Shown here: one piece after another, positions 21,491 to 33,700 of the stretch | Layout: every line of letters begins with the position of its first letter | Position numbering within the stretch: the first letter of the stretch is position 1 | NCBI GenBank assembly: GCA_005656395.1 | Contig: SRSI01000010.1 | Location: forward strand, 62,001-126,000 | DNA: 64,000 nt | Reading direction: 5' to 3' | Source of the DNA: Strongyloides papillosus | Taxonomy: Eukaryota; Nematoda; Chromadorea; Rhabditida; Strongyloididae | Translations under genes and position numbers: made by a program | The notes under the pieces: generated by a model | What the model was told of the DNA's origin: nothing | The model's input: only the letters and a program-made list of their open reading frames with translations | Databases searched by the model: none

Positions 21491-21552
21491 TTCTAGAAGT
21501 TTCTTTATAACTCTAGAGAATTATAGAATATTTAATCTTATATATATATAAG
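21491..21552 (+). promoter_or_regulatory. Heat-shock element and TATA box of the first small heat-shock gene
   Basis: TTCTAGAAGTTTC at 21491-21503 is a perfect three-unit heat-shock element. A TATATATAAG box follows at 21543-21552, about 90 bp before the ATG. Spacing and order are those of stress-induced hsp-16/hsp-17 promoters. Confidence 0.75.
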
Positions 21553-21642
21553 CACTGCTTCCTACCATCTACAATCATTTATCTACTATTCTAATAGTTG
21601 TATTTTGCACCTATTGCTAAACTTATTTTCTCACTAAACACA

Positions 21643-22152
21643 ATGGCTGACCGTTGGATGAGACCATTTTCTCGTGATCCTTTCTTCATTTCTCCATTTA
21701 ATGAAGCTAGGAGATTCTTCGACGATTTCGATCGTGCAATAATGAATTCTCATTTCTGGTCTAACAAGAGTTTCATTGAAACGCACAAATTTGGTGAATC
21801 ATGTCCAGAAATTATTAATAATGATAAAGAATTTAAAATTAAAATGGATGTTTCTCATTTTTCACCAGATGAGTTAAAAGTTACTGTAAAAGACAAGTGT
21901 CTTCAAATCGAAGGAAAGCACGAAGAGAAAAATGATAAATATGGAAGTGTAAGTTTTACTAAACAGTTATTTTTCTTATTCCATGATTTTTAGATTCAAA
22001 GAATGTTTGTTCGTAAGTATGCTCTTCCGGAAGGTCTCGTGGAAGATAACGTCACAAGTGAGCTTTCTAAGGACGGAATCCTTACTGTTGGCGGTTCTAA
22101 ACTTGCTATTGAAGGAGATAAAACCAAGAATATTCCCATTGAGTATAAGTGA
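21643..22152 (+). CDS. Small heat-shock protein (alpha-crystallin family), copy 1
   Basis: Exons 21643-21948 and 21994-22152, intron 45 nt, 154 aa. Small HSPs are ATP-independent holdases that form oligomers and bind unfolding proteins. Seen: a short N-terminal region rich in Phe, Asp and Arg (RDPFFISPFNEARRFFDDFD), then the alpha-crystallin domain (EFKIKMDVSHFSPDELKVTV, DKCLQIEGKHEEK) continuing in exon 2 (QRMFVRKYALPEGLVEDNV, LSKDGILTVGG) and a C-terminal NIPIEYK with the I-x-I-type anchor. ATG 21643 begins MADRWM, parallel to MANRWL in the second copy; an upstream TTG-start extension is not needed. Expression is probably heat-inducible from the element just upstream. Confidence 0.92.
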
Positions 22153-23160
22153 ATATTTTATCTACTACTGAATTTCTGTATCTTCCGTTATTATGTATTC
22201 ATTTTTTTTAATAAATAAATATTTACTTTTTTATAATCTTTTTCTTTTCATGACGGATTTAATTTTTTTTTGCTAGTAAAAAAAGTTAAGCTAAAACTTA
22301 AACGCGACCTGTGATAAAGGATTCTAGTATAATCACTTATTTAATGTCCTTTTTCTCTGGTTTACTGGGGATTTTATTTGCTTGTACTTCCACAATATTC
22401 AATTTTGTTGTTTTAAAACGATTTATTTTATCTGCTATTAATGTTACAATATAAAAAATGAAACAAATTTACTTCGTTGTTGAATCTTGCGATAAAGTGT
22501 TATCACAATATTTAAAAGTAAATAATTTTCCAAAAAAATGTTTTCTCATTAAAATTTCTAAAAGCGAATATTTATGTGCCATTTCAACAAATAAATAGAC
22601 TGTTTTTGATGTTTTTGTTTTCTTAAACTTTAAGGTACATGTTCACATTAAATTTTAGGTAATTTAAAATTGTATTGATGTTACTGCTATAAGAAATAGG
22701 ACTCTTTTTTCTGGTGGATAAATCCCCACAAACTTTTATTATGATGTAGCAGAAAAAAAAACTTTAAAAATATTTTAAAATTTTTCAATACGTAACATAA
22801 TTTATTAAAATTTTTAAATTACAATAAGGTTAGTTCATGTATAATGACCTATTACAAATATAGAAGTATGCTTAATAATAACGTAGACATTTATTTATTA
22901 GAACATTTTAAAAAAAGTAGATTTGCATTCACTAATTGTTCGATTGTTATTTTTTACTTTTTAAATCAATGATTTATTGACAATAAAAAATGTCTAAAAA
23001 GGTACTCTCAACTGTCCCACAAACATGTGATAAAAAATTAATTTAATATTTTGCTGTTTTAACCAAAAAAGAATATTTCATAATTTCATTGCTGACTTAA
23101 CATATTTTGAAATATCTAAAAAAAAGCAGTTTCTCAAAGCGTTGAGAATACTCTCACACA
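22153..23160. other. AT-rich spacer between the two small heat-shock genes
   Basis: 3' UTR of copy 1 and AT-rich DNA. Close to the second promoter an inverted repeat TGAGA-ATAC-TCTCA lies at 23143-23156. Nothing coding. Confidence 0.5.
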
Positions 23161-23224
23161 TTCCAGAAAAATCTGTCTAGTACGAGGAAGTTGCAGTAGT
23201 TTGGTACTCTCTATATATATATAA
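23161..23224 (+). promoter_or_regulatory. Partial heat-shock element and TATA box of the second small heat-shock gene
   Basis: TTCCAGAA at 23161-23168 supplies two perfect units of a heat-shock element, and a TATATATATATAA box sits at 23212-23224, about 80 bp before the ATG. Weaker than the promoter of copy 1. Confidence 0.55.
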
Positions 23225-23305
23225 CGTTGTTTTTTAATTTCTCTGTCATTCGATTATCTTGTTGACAACTACCACTCTACTATATCTATATACTATTTCG
23301 TAATA

Positions 23306-23813
23306 ATGGCTAATCGTTGGTTAACCTCGTTTATGCGTGATCCATTTTTTGCTTCATCTTTAAGAGAAGCTAGAAAACTTTGTGATGAATTTGACCGTGC
23401 TTTTATGATGCCCCCATATTGGGCAAATAAGAATTTTTCCGAATCTCATAAATTTGCCGAGCCTTCTTCTGAAATTATTAATAATGACAAAGAATTTAAA
23501 ATTAAATTGGATGTTTCACATTTCACACCGGAAGAGTTAAAAGTCACCGTTAAGGATAAGTGTCTTCAAGTTGAAGGACATCATGAAGAGAAATCTGATG
23601 AGCATGGAACAGTAAGTTTAAATTCGCTAATTGCAATTATGCCCTTTATTTTAGATTCAAAGAAGTTTTATCCGAAGATATACTCTTCCAGTAGGCATGA
23701 AAGAAGAAAATGTAAAAAGTGAACTTGACAAAGGAGGCATCCTTACTATTGGTGGTTCTAAGAATGCAATCGAAGGTGAAAAGATCAAAAGTATTCCTAT
23801 TGAATTTAAATAG
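23306..23813 (+). CDS. Small heat-shock protein (alpha-crystallin family), copy 2
   Basis: Exons 23306-23611 and 23655-23813, intron 43 nt, 154 aa. It has the same exon lengths (306 and 159 nt), intron position and phase as copy 1, so it is a tandem duplicate. Seen: MANRWLTSFMRDPFF, SSEIINNDKEFKIKLDVSHF, DKCLQVEGHHEEK, then in exon 2 QRSFIRRYTLPVGMKEENV and LDKGGILTIGG, ending SIPIEFK. Divergence is concentrated in the first 50 residues, as is usual for this family, where the N-terminal arm governs oligomerisation. Confidence 0.92.
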
Positions 23814-24018
23814 ATAGATTACTAATGAATGTAATGTCTATTTTATCGTAGATTTCATTAATTTAATAAAATTTATTCTTAATTTCTTTTCTACTTTTTT
23901 TTATGATTATCGTCATTTAGAGAATTTCCTTATTCAAATTTTTAGTAGAAAATTGATAATAAAGTGGTCATGGTTTTGTGATTTCTCATTTATTCGGTGT
24001 TAATTTTTCTTATCAAGA

Positions 24019-25073
24019 ATGCTTTTTGAAATTTTTTTATTTCTAATATCGTTGATCATTTTCTCACATTCTACTTGTTCCAAAACCAGTTCTGAGATAA
24101 ATAAAGATGCCAGAAAACCAAAACATCTAAGGTTGTTGTCTACCAAAGAACATCCTTCTAGTGATAATAATGATGATAAAAATAATCTCTTTAAAAGTAG
24201 TTCGAAGGAAACCATGGGAAAAAACATATATAACCTTCAAGAAGATAGAAGCAGTAAAAGGTAAATTTTATATTACACTTTTTAATGTTATACAAAATAT
24301 TGTTTTAAATTTAAAAAAATGTTTAACAGTAAAATTTAGAATATTATTATAGGAATAGCAAGGATAATGAGAAATCGAAGAAGTTAAAGAGTAAAGACAA
24401 AAGCTCGAATGAAAAATACTCAAAAAAGAGAACTTTTACACTATATAATGAGGAAATATCTAATGAAACTAAAGTTTTAGAAAAAAATAATGAATCTAGT
24501 AATAAAGCAAATAAATTTGGTAGTTCTTCGAAAAGTCATAAAAACAAAAATCCATCAAAAACAATTAAGAATAAGGAAACTAACTCAATTAAAATAAATA
24601 AAAGTAGGAAATCCTCTTCTATAAATGACAAAAGTAAAAAAAAGATGAATGATAAAAAATTTTCGCTCAATTCTAAATCCGAAAATTCAAAAAAGAAGTT
24701 GGATTCCAGTGAAAAGCAAAAAGAAGATGTATCAAACAAGAAAAAGTCAAATACTAGTAACAAAAAAAGTTCAAAAGAAAAAAAAGACGAAAAAAACTGT
24801 TCGAATAAAAGTCAAAGATTACCAAAAAAATCATCTAGTTCCAAGTCTGTTGAAAAAAAATCAGTCGACAAAACGCAGTCTTCAAAGGAGTTGAAAAGGA
24901 GTAATAAATCTTTAAAAGTATCTATAAAGGAAGAAAAACAAAGTAAGAAAAGCAAGAAAAATGTTAGTGTATCTAATGATGAAACAAAAAAGACAAGCAA
25001 AATTAAAAGCAATATATCTAAAATTAAGAAAAAAATTTTTAAAAAAAAGGAAAAATCTTGTAGCAGAAATTAA
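24019..25073 (+). CDS. Secreted Lys/Ser-rich low-complexity protein
   Basis: Exons 24019-24260 and 24353-25073, intron 92 nt, phase kept, 320 aa. An N-terminal signal peptide is clear (MLFEIFLFLISLIIFSHSTC). The rest is dominated by Lys, Ser, Asn and Glu in repetitive but irregular blocks (KKSSSSKSVEKKSVDK), with very few hydrophobic residues, so it is probably disordered and strongly basic after secretion. I do not recognise a family. A nucleolar-like composition with a signal peptide is odd; alternatives are a cuticle, glue or secreted effector role, none of which is shown by the sequence. Confidence 0.65.
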
Positions 25074-25808
25074 TAAAAATACTAATATTATTTAATTATT
25101 GAAAATCTAAATTATATTATCCAATAGAGTCACTATGTTTGTAGGTATAAACATTAGTAAAAATTTTATAAAAAAATTGTACCATGTTAAATGAAATTTT
25201 AGTTTCATGTATATAAGCATCACGTTATTTAAAATTGAATTTCAATTCTTAATGACCTGATATTGTAGACGAGTCTTGTGAACAATTGTAATAAAGTGAT
25301 TTCTGGCAATTTTTCCTTACTATCAATAACCAAAAACAATAATAATGCTAATTTTAAATATTTGGTTGCGGGAGAGCCCTTTAACAGGCACTTTTTAAAA
25401 AATTTTAATATTGTTTTTGATAGTATTACAAATTACTATGTCGTTTGTCATATGACAATTAAGAACTACATTCCACTAAGATCTCAAGACTGCAAAAATA
25501 ATAATTTGTCATATCACTTCTTCTTAAATTAACCTAATTGATGGTGAAATGAAACTTATGAGAGCAAAAATTAATGTGCCATCCTATCACGATCTCATTT
25601 TCATTTACTTATAATTTAAAGTGGAGAAACGTTAATGAATACTTTCTTATTCTCACACTGGAACATTTAGATTTATTTAGTTACATATCTCTTACTACTT
25701 TTTCTGTCAACAATATTATTTTTAATGTTTACAACATTTCACATTTCATAAATCTTTTTTTATTATCAAGAATAAAAATTTTACCACAAGATTATATTTA
25801 ATATAAAT
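25074..25808. other. Intergenic, no gene seen
   Basis: AT-rich with small chance ORFs lacking codon bias. It leads directly into the WDR37-like gene. Confidence 0.5.
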
Positions 25809-27185
25809 ATGGAAAATTTATCTATTTTAGCCAATACAGTTCCACGATATAAAAATGGATTATTTCAATTATTTTCTGCAATTGAAAAAGAATTTGATCA
25901 GATATATGCAGAAAATTTAGAGTTAAGAGAAAAACTAGAAATTATTGGTGGAGAAAGGAATCAAGAAAATATTGGAAAAGAGGGAGTGATTACTAATAAG
26001 GTGCATGAATATATACAACCACAAATTGCAAAAAAACGTATGTATTTGTTATTTCTTATTTTAATTATATTAAATTTATTTTTAGCCATACAAATGGGAC
26101 AAAAATTGAAGACAGCATTAAAAGTAGCTCAACCAGGTTTATTTTCAACATCTCTGAAAAGTTATGAAAACAGCCGTCTAAGGTATGTACAATGCTTAAA
26201 AGGTCATGATGATGGTATATGGGATGTATCTTCACATTATATTCCTTCAAAGTCACTTAACATTATTGGAAGTGCTTCTGCTGATAAGACAGCGATCCTT
26301 TGGTATGCTGAAGGTGGTTCGTCTTTTGCGAGATATACTGGTCATACTGGATCTGTAAATTCAATAAGATTTAGTGAAAATGTCTCTTCTTCGGATTATG
26401 TTACTGTATTAACGGCTAGTGGTGATAGAACGGCACATATTTGGAAAGGAAAGGTAAATATTGGCAATAAGGGTCCAACTTCCGACGAAGATGATGGCCA
26501 TAATGATTATCATAAAGTAGATAACATTTCAAATGCTTCGCAAATATTTGAAGGACATAAAAATGCTGTCGTTTCCGCTGTTTTTTTTCCATCTTCTAAT
26601 AAGATTTTAACGGCATCATGGGATAGAACAGCGAATATTTATGATATAGAAAGTGGAGTTGTTGTTAATTCATTGTCTGGACACGAAGAGGAATTAAATT
26701 ATTGTAATATTCACTCAACGAAGAGTTTAATAGTTACAGCTTCTAAGGATTCAACATTTAGACTGTGGGATATGAGAGAGACAATGAAAGATGTTTCAGT
26801 AATTATGGGTCATAATGATTCTGTTTCTTCGGTATTATTTACCAATGACGATAAAGTTATATCTTCTGGAGAAGATAGAACTGTAAAATTGTGGGACTTA
26901 AGAGCTATGAGAAATGTTTTGACAAATATCAGATTAGAAAGTCCCGTTAATAAGATAGCATATAATGAGAAAATGAAGTTAATTGCCATACCAATGGATA
27001 ACAGGGCTTTAAAATTATATGATATGAATGAATCCAAATTAATACAAGTTCCTAGAATAAACAATAAGTCTCACAGAAGAATTGTTTATAGTTGTACATG
27101 GATTCCAACAGGGCTTCAAAATAACCTCTTCTCCTGCGGTTTTGATAAAAAAATTATTGGATGGAAAGTATTAAATGATCATTAA
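25809..27185 (+). CDS. WDR37-like WD40-repeat protein
   Basis: Exons 25809-26037 and 26086-27185, 442 aa. The 48-nt intron (26038-26085; GTATGT ... TTTTTAG) has a length divisible by three and no stop, so unspliced DNA reads through it and gives a false membrane helix. Vertebrate WDR37 pairs with PACS1 and acts in ER calcium handling and development. Seen: an N-terminal helix with the family pattern (LFQLFSAIEKEFDQIYAENLELREKL) split by a linker with GQKLKTALK, then seven WD repeats whose marks include GHDDGIWDVS, ASADKTAILWY, ASGDRTAHIW, ASWDRTANIYD, ASKDSTFRLWD, GEDRTVKLWD and a final CGFDKKIIGW. The gene lies on + with a long 3' flank. Confidence 0.88.
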   Translation: MENLSILANTVPRYKNGLFQLFSAIEKEFDQIYAENLELREKLEIIGGERNQENIGKEGVITNKVHEYIQPQIAKKRMYLLFLILIILNLFLAIQMGQKLKTALKVAQPGLFSTSLKSYENSRLRYVQCLKGHDDGIWDVSSHYIPSKSLNIIGSASADKTAILWYAEGGSSFARYTGHTGSVNSIRFSENVSSSDYVTVLTASGDRTAHIWKGKVNIGNKGPTSDEDDGHNDYHKVDNISNASQIFEGHKNAVVSAVFFPSSNKILTASWDRTANIYDIESGVVVNSLSGHEEELNYCNIHSTKSLIVTASKDSTFRLWDMRETMKDVSVIMGHNDSVSSVLFTNDDKVISSGEDRTVKLWDLRAMRNVLTNIRLESPVNKIAYNEKMKLIAIPMDNRALKLYDMNESKLIQVPRINNKSHRRIVYSCTWIPTGLQNNLFSCGFDKKIIGWKVLNDH

Positions 27186-29977
27186 AAAACTTAGTAAAGA
27201 AGTATTTGAAAAATATCTGTCTGGTAAAATGAATAAAACTAATGGACGAAAATGTTTTGGTTTACAACTGAATTTATGTACATTATCCATCTATTGTAAA
27301 TACACATTAAGATTTTTTCCAAAACAAAAAACTGCATTTACAAATGTTGCTTAAATATTATTATAATTTAATGAAAATTGGAATGTTTAATCTCATAGAT
27401 ATCAGAGTTCGCTATTTTATATAAACAATAATCAGTTTTTAAAAATGTTATAAGATTTTGAAATATAAATATTTGTGCTTTAAAGAATTTCATTAAAATG
27501 ATAAAATTAATATGTATTATGACAGAGTTATACTCTTTGTTTTTTTTAGTTACTGGTTGCATAAGATAGTATATTTATATTGTTTATTTTATCAATTGTA
27601 AAATGAAGGAAAAAATTATACTAGATTTTTTAAAATATATTGCTGCAGTAAAGTCATAGTTTCTTAAAATATCTGTTTGGTATCCTTTAAATAAAACTTG
27701 CGATTTTTTAGATATTCTTTATATGATTTGGTAATTCAACAATTTTTTTTATATCATAAACGCATAAATTTGAATAATTTAAGAAATAATTCATGATGCA
27801 CTTATAGTCAATAACTACTAAATAGTGGACTTTTATTTATCAAAATCATTTTAGGATAATTTTTCACTATAAAATAGTGCAAATATGATAAAAAAATTAG
27901 GTAATATTTTTAAGCCAAATCACATTGAACACCATTAGTATGTGATAATTTTTTACTTAGATACAATTTTTATTTATTTTAAAAGATTAATATTTACTAG
28001 GGTTATTAAACTATGGCACAAATACTTTTATTTTTTTTAATAGAATGTTTATTTGATTAGTCAATATGCTAATTATTTTCTTAATAATTACCCAAAGAAA
28101 ATTGTAAGTTTTTAAAGTAATTGTGAGGTTTTTAACGACCTTGGTTCAAAATCTATCCTTAAATCATTTGAGTATTAAAATTATAATCTTTGATATCCAA
28201 CTTTATTAACGTTTGCTCATGAAATTTATTAAATTTCTTATACATGAAATGAGAGTCAGATGTAAATCGTTAACATTGTTATTATTTCGATATGCGATAA
28301 GTTGTTTAAAATGTATTAATTATAAATTTTGGTCTTTGACTTTAAAGTAGCACATTACAAAATATTGTCTGAATAAATAATTTTGACATTGTTAAAAACT
28401 TATAATATTGTTATTTATGAAAAAAAATCCATGAAAATAGACCGTATTAATATATAATTTATAATTGAACATTTGAAAAATTTATGAAACACTAGTTTTC
28501 TTTATTTATCATTTAACAGATATTTGACTTTGTATAGTTAGAATTAAGAAAATATAAAAACAACGTTATTAATTATTTTTACATTCCTTTTAATTAATGA
28601 TGGGATAGATGACTTTTTTTAATAATACAAAAAACATTCCAAAAAAGTAATCAACAGTTTTTGTATTAAGGAGAATTATATAAAGTTAGATATAGTAAAA
28701 ATAAATTTTTTAAGTTTATTTTCAAAAAAATTATAATGTTAAATTATTTAAAAATATTAAAATTTAATTAAAAATATCCAATTAAATATTATTTTTTTTG
28801 TAATAGAAAATAGTCTTTTTTAGATGCTAAAATTTAGTCATTGAAATTTGCCAAAGTAAGCTATTTATTAATCTTTTCTAATGAAAAACAACTTATAATT
28901 AAAAAATTTTAAATTCTTTAAATAATAAATTTTAATCAAAAGTTAAAAACGGGGTTTCCAAAGTATTAATATATTTTAAAATTTACGTAATTTTTAAATT
29001 TTTAATATATTTTATTGGTCTTATGATTATTTTGTCAGCTAATGTTTGATGAATTTATATGGTATAAATTATTATAAATTGTAAAGACCATCTAATAATG
29101 TTGTAAAATTTTAAAATTTAATGTAATTTTTGTCATTAATTTCAACTATAGTTAGTTATTTTAAACTCGTCTATGTTTTTAAAATTGAAATAAAAAATGA
29201 GATGAATATTTAATTTGTATTTACAAATTATAACACTTTATAATTTTTATTTTTTTCTATTAAAATACTTTATTAAAACTTTAATTTCCAACTATATTTT
29301 CAACAATTTGGTAATTAAAATAATTTCTCATATTAATGTTTACAAATTGGATTGATTTTATTATTACTTATGAATTGTATAACATATAAAATCTTCAATC
29401 GCTGTTTACACGATGGATATATACAGTCTGACCTATTAAGAATAAAAAAAGTAATTAAATTAAAAAATATCTTAACACTTTTCAGGTACCACATCTTTAA
29501 AAGGTATATATTATTTTTAAGCATTTATTAGACTTATCCAAATTTAAAATTCCATTTGGATATTTAAAAATTTCTATCATAAATTATAATTTCTACCTAT
29601 GAATTAATTTTTATTTCCTATGACTGTATAAACATGTTACTCTTTTAAAAACACTTAATAACAAAAAATATAAATCTTATAATATTAATGGCAATAGCTT
29701 ATTAATTTTAATTTTTAAATGTTCGATTACTCTTTACTTTATTATCTTTTTGGATGAAAATATTTAGATTTATTGTAGATGGTGAAAAATATTAAATAAT
29801 TTTAATGTTACTTCTATTACTTTAAATTAGGTTTTTTATTTGATATTAAACAAATTATACTACATGAAAATTATTGTTAAGTTGTCATTATATATTCTTC
29901 CGATAATCTTTTAAAATATTAATTATTTAAGAAAAATGTCAATAAAAATTAAGATTAACAATTTTTCCATTATTTTC
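27186..29977. other. AT-rich gene desert (2.8 kb)
   Basis: Only A/T homopolymers and short chance ORFs on both strands. No splice-compatible exons, RNA gene or repeat family was recognised. Confidence 0.55.
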
Positions 29978-30777
29978 TTAGAACAAATCTAGTATATCTT
30001 TTCTTATAAATAATTCACTTTCCATTTCTCGAAAACCTTTTGCAAATGGATTTTTTTCTATTTTCAGTTGAGTTATCTAAAAAGTAACGAATATTACATT
30101 TATAAGTACTATACCTGATGATTTTGATAAGCAGTAACTGCCATAAATTCAGTTTCTTTAAAAGAAAAATGTTTCTCTTCTATTTCATGGAAATCATTAT
30201 CATCATGATGAGCAATTATAGTAAAAAGTACATTATATTTCTGCATGGAATTAACAACTATATGTCCATTTCTATCGAAAACGTTATTCGTTAGTTTTAA
30301 TTTTTCAAATGAAATTACATGTTTCATCCAATAGTTACCTGAAGATGGACTATCGGGGTGAATGAATATTTTACTTCCAACATTCTCTTCCCCGACACCA
30401 CAAGTTACCCATTTTGATTGATGGAAACTATACCGATACTTTTTTGTTGACATTAAAAAAAATTTCAATGACAATGAATATTTCTTTTTAATCTCTAATC
30501 CTTTAATTCTAATCTTAAAGTATTAATTAAATTACATTTATTTATCATTATATTATAAGAAAAAATTATATAAAATTACCTGTAGTACTGGAAACATTCT
30601 TCTTCCACTTTTTGTAACAATCATTTCAGTACCCAATTCATAAAATTTTCTCCATAACTCACTATTTTCCAATTCTATTGTAACATTCTTCAAAGTATCC
30701 TTCATTTTTCTGCAACCACCGAAATCATCACTTAATATTTTATCAATAGAAAAATTTAACTCTTTATTGTTAGTCAT
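29978..30777 (-). CDS. T-box transcription factor (short, nematode-type)
   Basis: Exons 30777-30580, 30513-30115 and 30076-29978, introns 66 and 38 nt, all phase 0, 231 aa. T-box proteins bind TCACACC-like DNA in the nucleus to control cell fate. The protein is almost only the DNA-binding domain: [23 protein letters not shown] closes exon 1; exon 2 carries [46 protein letters not shown] and [14 protein letters not shown]; exon 3 [18 protein letters not shown] short N-terminus (about 42 residues) and about 20 residues after the domain mean no separate activation domain is visible. It is diverged from Tbx2 and brachyury and probably belongs to a lineage-specific tbx group. Confidence 0.9.
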
Positions 30778-33700
30778 TTATAGTAATTAACAAAAAAATT
30801 AGTAATATAAAATTTTGATATTTTGAGGATAAAAATATTTTCAATACCTCTTTAAATCAACTTTCACATCATTTTATCATCATTCCTCCTGAAGTATAGA
30901 TGTGTCTTTTCACTTTATCACATATGGTTTTATTTTATACCATCCTATATCAGTATCCAAATTTCTTAACTATTAACGATTACTGATTGATAGTCTTTAT
31001 CAATCAACTTTTCACATGTTAATCTTGAACCAAAATAATACTTTTATTGCATTTCCTCATTAATTCCTTAAGATATAAAGCTTTTTACTATGTGATGAGT
31101 GATTATAAATTTGGCATATGGTTTATAAGATTCTTAATTGATACTGTAGATTGTAGGAGCAGGGTGGTTTATAAGATTCGTCATATTATTATACAATCGT
31201 ACAAAAAAAAGTGCACTTTTATTAAGAATAAAAATTTAACATCAAAAATATTTTTTATTCTTATCATCTATTGAGATGTAGTTGAAATGTATAACAATAA
31301 TTTGATTACATTTTATCTGTTTAAAAATAATCTTTAATCATCCTCTTCAAAATTTAATTTATCATCCAAAATGAGTCTTTTGTTTGTTTTTAAGAAAAGT
31401 TCTTTAAATGTTTAGAAAAAGAAATGTGTAAAGAAATGATAAAAGTTTATATCTTAATTTCCTTGTTTTCCTTCTCAAACATCCTGTCAGTTATTCAACA
31501 TTTTCATATAAAAAGTTATAACTTTTTACATAAAACCAGAGGTAACAATATTATAAACGTTATTCTTGAAATGTTTATATACTTTATTTTTATTTTTTTA
31601 ATTTGTTAAAAAGTAATTTTGTTTCTCTCTCAATATTATGTATATATGTACATTTATATATATTATTTTAATTATATATGAAAATTGTAAATATGTATAT
31701 CTTAAGGTTTTTATATTTTTTCAAAAAAAATGACACCAGAAATGTGATAAGAAGATTCTTAGATAAATTGCTACTTAAAAATTATATATGTTGAAAAGAT
31801 TAAAATTTAATGCTTTTAAATAAAAGATTGTATATTTTTATAAATAATTGGTTGTGAAGTAAAATTGAGTAATTTTATATAAAACAATTTTTCATAAATA
31901 TCTTTTCTTAAAACTTATTAACACATTTTTATTTATAATAAATGAGGGGATAACCTTAAAAGATATACATATAATTTTGAGAGACCGTTTTCTTTTTTGA
32001 AATTATATATATGAAGGAGTATTAATTTTATAGTAAAAATGAGAAGGATAGAGGGGCAATATTATGTATTTATAAATTTGCCTATCCATGACTCTATTTT
32101 GTTATAGAAAAAGATGGCATTATATAAGTAAAATAGTTAAATAAAAGTATATTTATAATCAATCTATATATAGTTGCTTTATACTATATTTGTAGTAAAA
32201 AAATAATAATGATAACATAGAAAAATAAAAAATAAACCACTTAGAGTGGAAATTGTTAATTTTATTCTATACGTAAAAAGACAACAAAATGTTGAAACTA
32301 AAAATGTATATTTATTACTCAATGTGAGAGGGAAAAATTTTTTGTATTTTAGAAGAACATACATACACATGTCATTTTATTTTAAAGTTATATATTACTG
32401 AGAATGCCAAAATTCTTCACTCCTTTTTTGGTGAATGAAATTTTATATTTCTAATTATATTATATTCTTCTTTGTTATTTCTCCTTTTTAATGTTTTTTT
32501 TACTTATCATATATATTCCATATTATTCTTAATATATCCAAGGAAATTTTAGTTGTGGTGAGAAAAAATCGTTAATGATATAAAATTATTTCTTTAAATA
32601 TTTATTTATTTTACACATTATTTAGGTTGAAAAAAGTTAAATTTTAAGATATTTTATATTCTTTCTTTTTCCCTGTTATATTTTTACTTCCTTTATTATA
32701 ATGTTTTAACGTTTAAGGTCAACTAAAAAATGTTTATATTGATGACTAAATATTAATAGATACATATACTTAAATATTTTCTTATGAAAAATAAATAAGC
32801 TTTTGCTATTACTTATTCTATAATACAGTAAATTTTAAACAAAATGGTTAAAAGTTGTTATGTTTTTTTTCTTATTTTCAAAGAAACAACCAAAAAAAGG
32901 AAAAGAAAATGTCACATAAAATCATATTCTTTTTTTATTGTCTATAGTGTTTTTTTTATTTTCACTTCATCACAATTTATTTATCTAACGTTTTAAATTA
33001 AATATATCAGTATAGAAAATTAAAATTTATATATCACTGTTGATATTAAGGTAGTTATATCTATAAATTTGACTGTTTTTTAATGTTTTCTTAAATACTC
33101 TTTTTTATAACCATTAATATTTTAACATTTATTATAATATAAACTGTTACAATTTGCTATCTAAAAATAAGGTAAAAGTTATCAATTTTAATTTCTTTTA
33201 TGTGACTTATTTTTTTAAAGTAAACTACTTTGAAAAAAATCTTCTGAATGGTTAGTAAATATTTTTTAAATGTCTAGAAATATTAATCAATGAAATTAAG
33301 TTTCTCAACCATGTACATATAAAATAATCATGACATGTTAATAATATTTTTCTTCCCAAAGTGTCATTCTTTAAAATGATGTTTTAGATATTTAGTATAT
33401 AAGTATTTAAATTAAAATTTAATATTTTTCTTGTGATAAGAATATTGTATCAAAAGTTAAGTGTTAATCATCATTATTGTAATAAAATCACTGCCTACAT
33501 AAATTTTTGTATTATAATGTGTGATTTATTTTACACCATTTTTATTTATTTAATTGTTTGTATATTTGAAGTTTATTCACTAAATTGATGATAGAAACAA
33601 TAAAATAGTGAAAAGTAATATTTCGAGATAATGTTTCGTTTATACATTTATTAAACATTACACTTTATTATGATAATTTTAACATCGCATGAAACATCTT

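Noticed and set aside
24536..25012. Leu/Phe-rich antisense open frames opposite the Lys/Ser-rich protein
   Set aside because: Complement of AAA/TCA-type codons; the apparent hydrophobic proteins are compositional artefacts.
26038..26085. Transmembrane helix in the WDR37-like protein
   Set aside because: It coincides exactly with a GT-AG intron of 48 nt and interrupts the conserved N-terminal region.
31047..31274. 75-residue open frame upstream of the T-box gene
   Set aside because: Low complexity, no codon bias, no recognisable domain or splice structure.
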